Source of the DNA: Naematelia aurantialba
Lineage: Eukaryota > Basidiomycota > Tremellomycetes > Tremellales > Naemateliaceae
Assembly (NCBI GenBank): GCA_021527695.1
Contig: JAKFAO010000009.1
Location: forward strand, 62,001-126,000
Length of the DNA stretch: 64,000 nucleotides
Reading direction: 5' to 3'
Position 1 is the stretch's first letter, and every line of letters starts with the position of its first letter. Both the position numbers and the translations under genes were made by a program. The notes under the pieces were generated by a model. It had not been told where the DNA came from. It made no database searches and saw nothing but the letters and a program-made list of their open reading frames with translations. This document shows, in pieces, positions 42,867 through 52,561 of the stretch.

Positions 42867-44575
42867 ATGGCATTCCTCATTGGCGCTGCTGTCCGCACAG
42901 GCGTCAACGCCGTCAGGTCCGGCGTCCAGGCGCACCAAGGTGGGTGCCGCAGCCTGTCTGCCTCGGCCATATCCCCCCGACCGCTACATCACACGTCCCT
43001 GTCCCCACTCGGACTGTCCTGATCACTCTTATTGTCCCTCTGAGACGTCTCGTTCTGCCAGGTATCCACGATGTGCATGGAGCTAAGGATCAGACTTCAA
43101 GCACGAAGGTGGCCCGACTGTCCACACGGATCGGTATGGGCTCCCCAAGTCTCCTGGACCGATGTACGGGCTCGTCATGAAGGCCGAAACGAAAATCGCG
43201 GCGCACAAGGACAAGGGCAAAGCAAAGGACGGCGCGGTGGAGGTTCCGGCTGGACACGGGGAGGTGGCCATTGAGAACGAGGTGGGTCGCTCTGTTGCTA
43301 GACACAGCACAGGCATGTGCCTGTCATCCTACCTGACCTTCACCCAGACCCCCCGAACCCCCTTTTGGTTATGCGCAGCATGTGGCATACTGGTTGCACT
43401 GGTCACGGTCACACTCGTCACCATGGCCACTCTGGGCATACTAGTCTCAGGCGTCGTCATGTCTGCGCTCTACACGTCCATCTTAGGTGCTGAGAAGATC
43501 AAGCTGACGCACCCAGGCGGTTTTGGAGCAAGCCCACGCAGAGCGCGAAGAGCGGCACGCGGATACCAAGGCCAACTCATTTGGCGGGGAGGATTATGGT
43601 CCACAGGAGTATCACGGCAAGGCCCTCGAAGCGGTGAGCTCGGGTCCATCTCACGCAAATGTGGATTCCTTGGCACCCTCTCCTTTCCCCTAATGAGTCA
43701 CCGGCCGCTGCACTTGTCTCTCCCTTTCTTTCTCATCTCTATTCCCCTCTTGTATCTCTTTCCTTCTCTTCTCTTCTTGCCGCCTCTTCTTTCCCTCTGT
43801 TCTCTTTGCCTTCCACCGTGTCTGTCTCGCATTTTCACTCGTCTCTTCCTTCGCCATGACATTGCCTCTAGCCTGCCCTTGTCATCCTTCTCCTCTATAG
43901 CCTCTACTCCTACTCCCCTTCTCCCCAATTGTCACTACTGCAGGTCGACACATATCACTACCACTCTGCCTGACACATTTACTCGCCACCAACACTCCAC
44001 TGCACTGCAGATACCAACGGTGCTGCGTTGCTGATTCTTCGCAGAACGAGGCCCCTCCTCCGTCCTACGACTCCGTCGTGTCTGCAGGTATGCAAGGCCA
44101 TCCAGCCGAGGCGAAAGCAGCGGACGGCAGCTACCCCAGGTCCACATCCGGATATGCCGCGGGTCCGCCCACGGCCCCGCCGAGTGGTATGGCTGGCCCG
44201 TCCGAGGTTATCGCGCCGCATCGACACCGACGGGATTCGTCCAGCTCGGACAGTGACAGTAGCCACGACGAGGCGTACGCTCCTGGTCAGGCGAGTATGG
44301 TGCGTCGGGGGATTCTGGCTCTCACAAGAGGCATTCTTTCGCATGTGTCCACGGCATCCCCCTGACCCTGCCTCGTACTCACTTCTCCGCCTCGCCCTGC
44401 CTTCTCCCCTCGTGCAGTGTCTCCTGTCTTCCAACCACCATCTTGGCGGCAATGCTAAAGCTTCGTGCAGCAGTTTCCCAGCAGGCGCGCTCTCAAGGCC
44501 GAGCGCAGGGCGAGACGAGCGGAACGTAGGGCTCTCAGGGCGCGTATGCGCGCCGACCGCGCCTTGGGATTCTAA
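42867..44575 (+). CDS. PPxY-motif protein, tandem family member C
   Basis: Five-exon gene, about 245 residues. Exon 1 MAFLIGAAVRTGVNAVRSGV ends QAHQ. Acceptor GCTAAG at about 43087 gives SDFKHEGGPTVHTDRYGLPK then GPMYGLVMKAETKIAAHKDK, parallel to HKDFNSPTVPEPK and GRGAYWLVTSIEKKAKG in member B. After ENE|GTGGGT, an acceptor CACCCAG at 43516 gives AVLEQAHAEREERHADTKAN and QEYHGKALEA. A further exon at about 44044 carries NEAPPPSYDSV, a PPxY motif, and a Ser/Asp/His-rich stretch. The last exon is extremely basic (RALKAERRARRAERRALRAR) and stops at 44575. The 43283-43516 intron also has an open hydrophobic frame (see findings). Likely membrane-peripheral or adaptor-like; function unknown. Confidence 0.58.
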
Positions 44576-45045
44576 CTGCTGCTGTTGGAGATGGCTGGTG
44601 ACTAGGCTGGCGAGCGTCCGGCTGGTGCGTAGGCAAATTGTAGCTTTAGGTGACGAGTTTCGAGACGACCATGTTCCAAGGCGACATGTTTCAAGGCGAC
44701 AAGTGTGTCAAACGCCTCCAAGACGAGTGTTCAATTTAGAGATATACTTGATTAGTCTTTGGAAAAATTGCAAAACCGAGTCTGCATTGTCTCTTGACAG
44801 CGAGCTGGACAGGTGAAGGCTTGCTCTGCATGCATGTGGCTCTAGATGCGATGCGAACAGGCCGCCATGGGCCCTTGACTTGTCCGAGGAGATCGATTAC
44901 TCGAACGGCCGAAATATGATACGCGTTCAGCCGGCGTGTTTCAGAAAAAGTCGCCGTTTGGTGTTCTGCAAACTCCTCATACTCGCTATCCAACAGCGCT
45001 TCTGTCCTCTGCAGTCGGCCCGAGGTCTGTGGCAACGAGCGGAGG
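44576..45045. other. Spacer before MSC7
   Basis: About 470 bp with short frames only. It presumably contains the MSC7 promoter. Nothing else was recognised. Confidence 0.4.
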
Positions 45046-48000
45046 ATGAGCGACACGCCAACGACACTCGTCGTCTTGGCGCTGGTCGGCCTAGCCTATA
45101 TTCTCCACCACCACACGACCCTCTTCGCCCGTCTCGCACCGTTGACGCTGGGCGAGCTCTGGGCAAAGGTGTACAACCCTCCCAACCCCCTCAATCTCTC
45201 CATCGCGGCTGTGGTGCTTCTTAGCCTGGTGCCGCGGTATGTAAATGCTTTTCGAGCTTGGCGCACGAGTCGGAGAGTTGTGAGGTTTCGATGGCCGGCG
45301 CCAAAGGTCAGTTTAGTCTACATATCAACATGCACAAAACACTCATCACGGCACATACATACCTACACTCACACCGTTGAGATGGGCGCGGCGACGGAAG
45401 ACGAGCAACGCTGAAGTATGCAGGAAGCGGACGTATCGTGGACCGGCACGGTCATCGAGCGACCTAGCCTGTTCTCGCACTTGGAAGATATAGCCCTCCT
45501 CCCTCCTGAGACTGGAAAGACAGGAACGACCGGGAAGCCGCGGTCTACAATGTCGACTCCTGGAGCTGGGAAAGACCGTTCTGGGTCAGAGAGACAGCAT
45601 ATTACATGCTACGACCCTTCCACCGCCGTACGTCCCTCTTCCCTTGAATCCGTCACACTCAAACAACGACGTCCCCTCTACTCCCGTCCTCCTGGACGGG
45701 AACGAGTGCCAGCTAGGAGCCTGTTGATGTGTGATGTGCAGTACCATCTCCTCACGCTGCCGCTCCTCTCAGCCATCGAAGTGGCACAGCAGATTGAGCG
45801 CGCACACGCCGCCCAGCCGGCGTGGGCGACAACGACGTTTGCGCAGCGTAAGATGGTCCTGCGCAGCTTGAAAGATTGGGTCGTGCGTGATATGGATGAG
45901 ATCGTCAGCGTTGCGTGTAGAGATACAGGCAAGACTAGTGAGTGGTCTTCCCAGCTCGCTCTTCGTTCCCCTTCCCCGTGCAGCTTCCACTCTACTCCGA
46001 GGCAGCTGTACCTCACTGCCCCCACGTAAAGAGACCAATAACCAGCAAAGCCACTTCTGCACCGGAAACTAACATATAGGGGTCGATGCGGTCTTTGGCG
46101 AGATCCTCACCACTCTGTCCAAGCTGGACTGGTGCGCCCTCGTTTGCTTGCAGGTACTTGTGCTCATGGGGTCTTACAGGCTGATAAACTATGGTGAGGA
46201 CACCCTGAAACCTTCCAGGCGGGCTGGGAACCTGCTCCTGGCTCACAAGGTCTCCGAGGTGAGTGCTGGCCGTACCTCTGTCGCCGAGCTGACGTTGCTA
46301 TCCCATTTCACATGTCTTCGTTTCTCGGTCTCATTTTTTCTTCTTGGGTGTTCCCGCTCGCTACCTGCGCTACCTCACTCCTGTGTCTCTTGCTTGACAG
46401 GTCCACCACGAACCAGTCGGGACTACGCTCGCCCTTGTTTCGTGGAACTACTCTTTCCACAACCTCATTTCCCCAATCATCGCCTCACTGTTTGCGGGCA
46501 ACACGGTGGTCGTCAAGTGCTCCGAGCAGGTAGCATGGAGCAGTCTGTGGTACCACAACGGCATAAGAGCGTGCCTCACAGCGTGCGGGATGGACCCAGA
46601 AGTGGTGCAGCTCGTTGTGTGTCTACCAGACGTCGCAGAGACCGTTACGCGGAATCCGCTGGTCAGGCACATTACCTGTTCGTGGTGCTTGTCTCCCTGC
46701 GATGCAGAGCTGAACTTGGTATAGTCATCGGGAGCGAGCCGGTGGGGCGTAAGGTGAATAATCTAATTCTGCGCTCGGTATGGGTAAGCGGGACTGATCG
46801 TGCCAGGTCTCAGCGGCAGCGGCAGAAATCATGGTTCCGACGTGCATCGAGCTGGGCGGGAAAGACCCAGCGTTCATCCTACCGGATTGCAAGCTGGAGT
46901 CGTTTGTGAGCACTTGGATGAGAGGTGCTTTGTGAGTGACGCTGCATGGGCCGAGAAAGTGCGGCGCTGACCCTGGGACAGCCAGTCGGTAAGTCCAAGC
47001 ACTTGCCAGATGGGCATACAAAGCCAATGACGTAGGCCGGTCAGAACTGCATAGGCATCGAGCTCTTCCTCGTGCCGCGCAAGCTGTACGACCGCTTCAT
47101 CTCACTGGTCGTGCCACGAGTTTCAGCCCTACGTCCAGGGGTAGATGTGGGTTCTCTTATCTCGCATACACCGATTGCTCGGCTCGAAACTCTGCTGGAC
47201 TCGGCGGTCTCGGCGGGAGCGAGGATCCTTGTCGGCGGCAAACAGTTTCGTCATCCCGACCATCCTCACGGCGCATATTTTGAGCCAACGCTGATCGTTG
47301 ACGTGGATATGGCAATGGACATTGCAACTGAAGAGCTGTTCGCGCCAGTCATGACTGTGGTTCCGTATGATGACGTGGACGAGGCTCTGGGGTGGTTGAA
47401 TCGGAGCAGATTCGGGCTGGGTGCGGGGGTGTATGGCGAGAGCCGGCGCGAGTGCGAGCGCGTTGCCGCTCGGCTTCAATGCGGCATGGTGTCTATCAAC
47501 GAGTGAGGCTCGACCTTTGCCCGAGACCCGAGGTAGCTGTCGCTGACGGATGCACGAACAGCTTTGTGAGATCTAACGTTCAACGGCGTCCACAAGGTGT
47601 ATGCGTGGCAGCTCATTTTCGCAGGGCATCTTCTACCTGAACCAGGCGGCACCATTTGGCGGCGTCAAGGCAAGCGGACACGGGCGATTTGGTAGGTTTT
47701 GTACTTCGGCCGGGGTTTGCGGTACCGCAAGGTCTGATAAGCATAGGGGGCGAAGAAGGTCTCTTGTCGCTGACATCGTCGAAGACGGTGATCCGGGATC
47801 GCGCGTTCTCGTACATCCGCACGTCGATACCCCGCGTCGTCGGTACGTGTTCGACATGTGCATCTCGGCGGTGCCGTTGCCCCTGCTCCCACTCCCACTC
47901 CCACTCCCACTCCCACTCCCACTCCCACTCCCACTCCCACTCCCACTCCCACTCCCACTCCCACTCCCACTCCCACTCCCACTCCCACTCCCACTCCCAC

Positions 48001-48243
48001 TCCCACTCCCACTCCCACTCCCACTCCCACTCGCCACATACCCCTACGTGCACTGATGGTGGCAATTGCGTCCGGCGCTATCTCGCAGCCACAGCTGACG
48101 ATGCCGTCACAGACTTCCCTCTTCCCCAACCCGCAGCTTCATGGGCCTTCCTGGTGGGTTTGGTCCGGTTCGCGTATGGCGGGACGACGGTGAAGGCCGC
48201 AGCGCTGTACGATGTCATACGCTGGGCGGGGACGAGCGGATAG
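45046..48243 (+). CDS. MSC7: Membrane-anchored aldehyde dehydrogenase, MSC7-type
   Basis: Aldehyde dehydrogenase superfamily member with N-terminal membrane anchors, as in yeast Msc7 (ER). ATG 45046 opens two hydrophobic helices ([34 protein letters not shown]). The ALDH body follows over about ten exons: [32 protein letters not shown] (cofactor fold), [17 protein letters not shown] with the general-base Glu, [20 protein letters not shown] with the catalytic Cys, [20 protein letters not shown], and [13 protein letters not shown]. The last intron (GTACGT after IPRVV, at 47842, to CACAG at 48108) contains a 24-copy CTCCCA array. The final exon, [20 protein letters not shown], ends at 48243 with a third hydrophobic helix. 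Substrate unknown. Borders in 45300-46900 are approximate. Confidence 0.87.
47886..48032 (+). repeat. CTCCCA hexamer array, about 24 copies
   Basis: Near-perfect 147-bp tandem array inside the last intron of the MSC7 gene. Because the unit is a multiple of three it stays open in all six frames, giving artefactual Pro-Leu, His-Ser, Thr-Pro, Gly-Ser, Glu-Trp and Gly-Val repeat proteins. Confidence 0.95.
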
Positions 48244-48879
48244 CCGAAAGTGGGGCCGGCGTCGCGCACGAGGACAGGGGCACGGGGACATGCGGACATG
48301 GGACATGCGTGGTATGGCGACATGGCGATATCTGTACATTGCACGACGTGCTGTTCATTCTTCTGATCACCTAGCATATCGATATCTACACTACATGCAT
48401 GGTTTTTACCCTTCTGACTACCTGACACATCTATCTTCATACATTACATCGCATGCTGTTTAACCTTTTGTAGACCCTCCTCGGCGCCGATCGTGCAGCT
48501 AGGCTTCTGGCCACTGCGGCAAGCCGGCGAGTGGGCTGGACCCGATGCAGATATCAGGCCGTCTAATACGTGTACATGGTGCTGTGTGGCGATCACAAGC
48601 TCGACCAGCGAGGCGGGTCAAGTCGGTCATTTTGGTGTCGTAATGGTCTTGAGTGAATGTCTTTGCTGTGGGTTGGAGGTCGTTAGTAAGTCATGTCGGT
48701 CGTGCTTGTTGGATGCTGTCTCGCCGTGCGTGTGGGAGGTCGAGCGTAGCATCGGGCAAGTCGCACAGTGCGATCTGCGATTTGCCACCCAGGAAGACTC
48801 GCTTTCCTTGGCGTTTCTGTTGAAAGGGAACAAAGCGAAAGAGTAAGGAGCAGATGCGGCGCTCGGCGCTACACGCCCG
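48244..48879. other. Convergent 3' intergenic region
   Basis: About 640 bp between convergent stops. Contains a GGACATGNG word repeated several times at 48288-48330. No supported gene. Confidence 0.4.
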
Positions 48880-49823
48880 CTACACGTCGAGGTCATCGTG
48901 GGTGCGGCTCTGCCACTGGTACGTGTACTCTTCGCGTTCTGGCGTTGGGCCGAGAGCCAGGTCCAAGTCCGAGAGGGAGCTGCAGCGTCGCAGTCTCGGT
49001 ATCTGGAGCGTCAGTCGTGTTGCTCGGGCATGCATTTGCCTCTGGGTGCGATTCGCTGTCTCTCTACGCGAGTCTCCGCCCCTCTCCACGCGAGTCTCCG
49101 ACCCTCTCCACGCGAGTCTCCACCCCTCTCCACGCGAGTCTCCACCCCTCTCCACGCGAATGAGCCGTGACCCTCGGGGTCGCAGTCCCGAGTGAAGCCA
49201 TGGAAGATAAATGGGGAAACACTCACGGTCGAAGGGAGATCCGCCTCGGCTTCATCCTCGTCCCCGTGCCCCTCGCCCGCCGAAAACGCACCGGCACTCT
49301 CTGCACTACTTCGTCTCGAAAATAAACACAGAGACAAAGCCGATCCAACCGACTCGTGGGGGCCAGTCTGTAGAGGCAGCGGCTGGGCGCCCCGAGTCCG
49401 GCTGTATGGCACTTGCACAGGCCGCCAGTCGAGTTGCCGCCCCGCCAACTCGGTCGACAAGTTGCGTTTCCGTTTCCGCGCGAAGAGGTGAGCGTGGGCG
49501 TTGGAAATGGTGATGGTATGGGTACTGCTGCCTCTGGAAGCCGGGACGGGTGATCTGGCAGTGGCGTTCGTGGTGAGCGAGGGTGCTCGCGGCCAGGAGG
49601 ACGGGCCCGAGAGCCTTGAGGGAGACCCAGGGGAATAGGAAGCGGACGGGACGTTGCGGCGGCTTTGTGCACCGGTGCTGGCTGGAGGCGCGCCGAGTCC
49701 GACCGCTCGATCTGACTTTGCCGCTATCGCCAGCGCCTCCTCATCGACTTGAGGATCGGGTTCGAGGGAGGGCAGGAGGGAGAGGGATACGGCGAATACC
49801 AGCGACGCCAGGATGAGCGGCAT
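48880..49823 (-). CDS. Unrecognised membrane or secreted protein
   Basis: Two exons. ATG 49823 starts MPLILASLVFAVSLSLLPSL, a signal peptide or anchor. A Ser/Pro/Arg-rich stretch follows, with a basic patch (ARKRKRNLSTELAG) and an acidic run (GHGDEDEAEADLPST). The intron 49003-49226 (GTGAGT donor, CTCCAG acceptor, phase 0) joins IPRLRRCSSLSDLDLALGPT and PEREEYTYQWQSRTHDDLDV, with the stop at 48880. The intron contains a 22-bp tandem repeat. About 240 residues. I do not recognise the family. The frame is open upstream of 49823 but only to a TTG, so ATG is preferred. It is convergent with MSC7. Confidence 0.5.
49067..49158 (+). repeat. 22-bp tandem repeat, about four copies
   Basis: Units of CGCGAGTCTCCACCCCTCTC plus CA, with one or two substitutions between copies, inside the intron of the minus-strand gene 48880-49823. 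Confidence 0.85.
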
Positions 49824-50518
49824 CTCTACCAGATGCTGTGGAGCGGACAATGCCTGCCAGCGGCTTGTGCTCTTGCTCTTCAAGATGTCCGACGAGTTGC
49901 TAGCTGGTCCAACAAGCAGGCTGGATGGGCATGCAGAAGAGTAAGTAGATGGGCGACAGAGCGAGGATAGATGAGTAAGTGAGTACTGATCGGGATCAGT
50001 CGTTTAGACACTAAGGCGTACTCGGCGTAGTAGTGCTACTTGGGATTTGCAGTGAGCGGCATCAGTGCGTTGCCTGTCTCAGCCACCGCCGCTAATCGAC
50101 GGAGTTTCAGTAGCTGCTGCTCCGCTAAGCCTTTGACACGTTCCATCCAAACAGGTAATATCCACCTTTTGGCAACGTCTCTTTGACCCTGCAAATCAAA
50201 GAGTCCCACTTGCTGAAACCGACCATCTCTCACCATTGACCCTGACCGCAGTTGTGTTTAGCTTGATCGAAACCACGTGGGACGTTGCGTCATTTTCAGC
50301 TGTTCGGGCTGTCCAAAGCGAGTTAGTCGGGAGAGCAGCAGTGGGTCGGGGAGCAGTTTATAAACTGGATACTGTGGTGAATCAACGAGCAGTGGCTGGC
50401 CCTCGGCACTCGGTGTTCCGTCCCAGAGGCAAGCTAAGAGTCCACGGCTTTCAAAGTTCATTGTCTTCATCCTCTTCCATGTATCCTAGCGAGTGTATAT
50501 ACACGCTCGACGTCACGG
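49824..50518. other. Intergenic region with a possible tiny gene
   Basis: About 700 bp between two minus-strand genes. Holds a palindromic TATA (GTTTATAAAC, about 50356-50365) and the 66-codon frame listed separately, plus an E-box-like CACGTG at 50274-50279. Confidence 0.4.
50036..50236 (-). CDS. Possible 66-residue small protein
   Basis: ATG 50236 opens MVRDGRFQQVGLFDLQGQRD and ends EQQLLKLRRLAAVAET... to a TAG at 50036. The composition looks like a basic amphipathic helix (VAKRWILPVWMERVKGLAEQ). A TATA element lies about 120 bp upstream on the same strand. No similarity to a known family was recognised and the frame could be chance. Listed because promoter spacing and amino-acid composition are both favourable. 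Confidence 0.25.
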   Translation of the reverse strand: MVRDGRFQQVGLFDLQGQRDVAKRWILPVWMERVKGLAEQQLLKLRRLAAVAETGNALMPLTANPK

Positions 50519-52211
50519 TCACGCTACGCGGCCATCGTGTCCCTCGAAGGCATGCCGCACCGCCATTGCCAGCGCGTCGAGATTGACGCTACTGAAGATA
50601 TCGCGCTCCGCTCGGTGGGTTGAGGGATGCACAAAGCTGTCCAGTAAGCGAATGAGGTCGGCCGATGCTCTGGGATTCTACGTGCCGTCATCAGCTGGGC
50701 CATCCTAGGGCAAAAAGACGCACGGGTAGGATCGCTTCAGCGGGCGTCACCTCGCCTTCCTCTGTTCCTCTCTCCGACTCTCTCGCTCGTCCTTCGCCCT
50801 GACTCGTAGTCTGTGCCATTGAGCCTAGGGCTGCCGTGCTGGAGCAGTCACTAGCTGCCGTTCCCCACTCAGTCTTCGCGTCACCAGTGGCGGTGTTGTT
50901 GATGTTTGTACCACTGAGGCCCACGACCAAACCCCCGACAACCCCTCTCAAGCGCTCAATCTCCTCTCGAAGCCCCCCAATCTCCTCGCGGACTGTGCGC
51001 TGCGTCGGCTTCTCTTTAGGGAGCAGCCAACCGCTGCTAGCGAGCCCGTCATCGAGATTGGTGCCGGACTTGAGCGTTACGTCGCTGTCGATGTGCTCGT
51101 TGGTATCGGCGCTGGTACTGATGCTGACGTTGGGGTCGGTATCGGACCTGTGTTGTGTGTCGAGTGGTGCGGCAGACAGGGCGGCGTCAAAGTAATCTGG
51201 GAACAGCGCGTTGAGCTGAGCGCGGACGTATGCCATCCATTGCTCGTCGGCTTCCTGGTTCACCAGACTGGCGAATTCGAGCTGGTCACCGAGCTCTTCC
51301 TCATCTACCATGTTGGCCCCTTGCTTTTCCTCTCCTCCTTCTCCAAGTGCTCCTGCTTGTGCTCCTGCTTCTGCTGCTGCTGCTGCTGCTTCCTCTCGCT
51401 TTCGTTCGCCGCTTCCTCCCTTCCAGCTTCCTTCAGAGCCGTCATCATTCCCGGATCCGATCACGTCGCTCCCATTTGACCTGTGCGTTTGCTGCGGCGC
51501 GTCGACACCTACGCTCGCGTCCTCATCCAAGTCGAGACGAAATGCAAATCGCATGGCTCCGCTGACCTGTCGATCACGCCGTGCCATCCCACTTTGGCTC
51601 TCACTCTTACTACTCTCACTAACCACCGCCTCGGGAGCAGGAGGAGAAACGATCCTTGAAAAATTGGGCGGTGGGACCGCCGAGTCCGAGGGGAGACGCC
51701 CCGTGTCAGGGATGGTCGAGATCCAGCCTCTGGGTCGGCGGTGGGGCAGTCCGCGAAGTTGAGAATGAGGTTGAGGTTGAGTACGAAGTCGGGGAACCTC
51801 AACGGCCACATTTGACGGGGGTCGCTCCAGCTGATTCACTGGGGACGACGGCGGCGGCGATGGAGGTAAAGGGATCCAGAGCGGGTCGAGTTTCTGCTCA
51901 ACGAGGCGCGTACCCAAACCCCGGGAACCTAGTCTCGGCAAGTCTTGGTCTTCCTGGTCCTGGTCCTGGTCCTGGTCCTGGTCCTGGTCCTGGTCTTGGT
52001 CCGGAGGAGAGAGGCCATCATCTCGCATCGCTCGTGCAGCAGAGTCGGCAATGTCGGGTGTCAGGCCAAAGCCGTAGTCTTCCGGGAGGACCGAGTCGTC
52101 AGAGAGGTGCGGGTCGCCCAGGTCCATAGTCATGCTTGAACGGCGAGTCTGGGCCACACGTTGCACCCCGTGAATGGACGAGTACGAAAAGTGATTGCAG
52201 CTGTTGTTCAT
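50519..52211 (-). CDS. Large disordered protein with Asp-Gln repeat
   Basis: Starts most plausibly at ATG 52211 (MNNSCNHFSYSS); ATG 52403 is in frame but would translate a purine/pyrimidine promoter tract. Most of the protein is Ser/Pro/Asp-rich. It carries eight Asp-Gln dipeptides, an Ala run (EEAAAAAAEAGAQAG), a short ordered-looking helix (EQWMAYVRAQLNALFPDYFD) and a coiled coil (VREEIGGLREEIERLRGVVG). The frame appears to stop at 50691. Splicing GTGCGT to CGTAG (about 50678-50725) instead adds ASADLIRLLDSFVHPSTHRA and LDALAMAVRHAFEGHDGRVA before a TGA at 50519, which looks genuinely coding. Family not recognised. Confidence 0.6.
51952..52002 (+). repeat. TCCTGG hexamer array inside coding sequence
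   Basis: About eight tandem TCCTGG units. On the minus strand they encode alternating Asp and Gln in the 50519-52211 protein. Confidence 0.9.
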
Positions 52212-52561
52212 CCTCTCCTCGAAAGGTGATTTCGGCCGTTGTTGATCGAGGAAGAGACGATCAACAGCAGCGAAAGTGTCAGGCTGATGGAAGAAAGAGA
52301 GTGAACGAGGAGGGAGGGGAAGGGAGGGAAGGAGGGAAGGAAGGAGGGAGCGAGGGAGGGGAGGGTAACGAGGTCTGTGCTGAGGCTGATCCTGATCAAG
52401 CATGCAAAACGTTACATGTCGTTACAGGTATGTTTGTGTACAACCATCCAGTCCCAGCGTCTACGAGCTCTATTGCCCACTCACCCAGCACTATCCGCAA
52501 CACCAAGCGCCTCTTCTACTGTAACGTATCTCGGTCTCTCCAACGACTCTCACCCTCCACC
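52212..52561. promoter_or_regulatory. Promoter with long purine tract
   Basis: About 350 bp upstream of the minus-strand gene. Positions 52305-52367 are nearly all A and G on the plus strand, so C and T on the transcribed sense strand. This is a pyrimidine-rich leader type common in front of fungal start sites. Confidence 0.5.

Noticed and set aside
47886..48032. CTCCCA array considered as telomere-like DNA
   Set aside because: The unit differs from fungal TTAGGG-type repeats and the array is internal to a gene.
47613..48129. Six-frame Pro-Leu, Thr-Pro, His-Ser, Gly-Ser, Glu-Trp and Gly-Val repeat proteins
   Set aside because: All arise from the CTCCCA array, which lies in a well-defined MSC7 intron.
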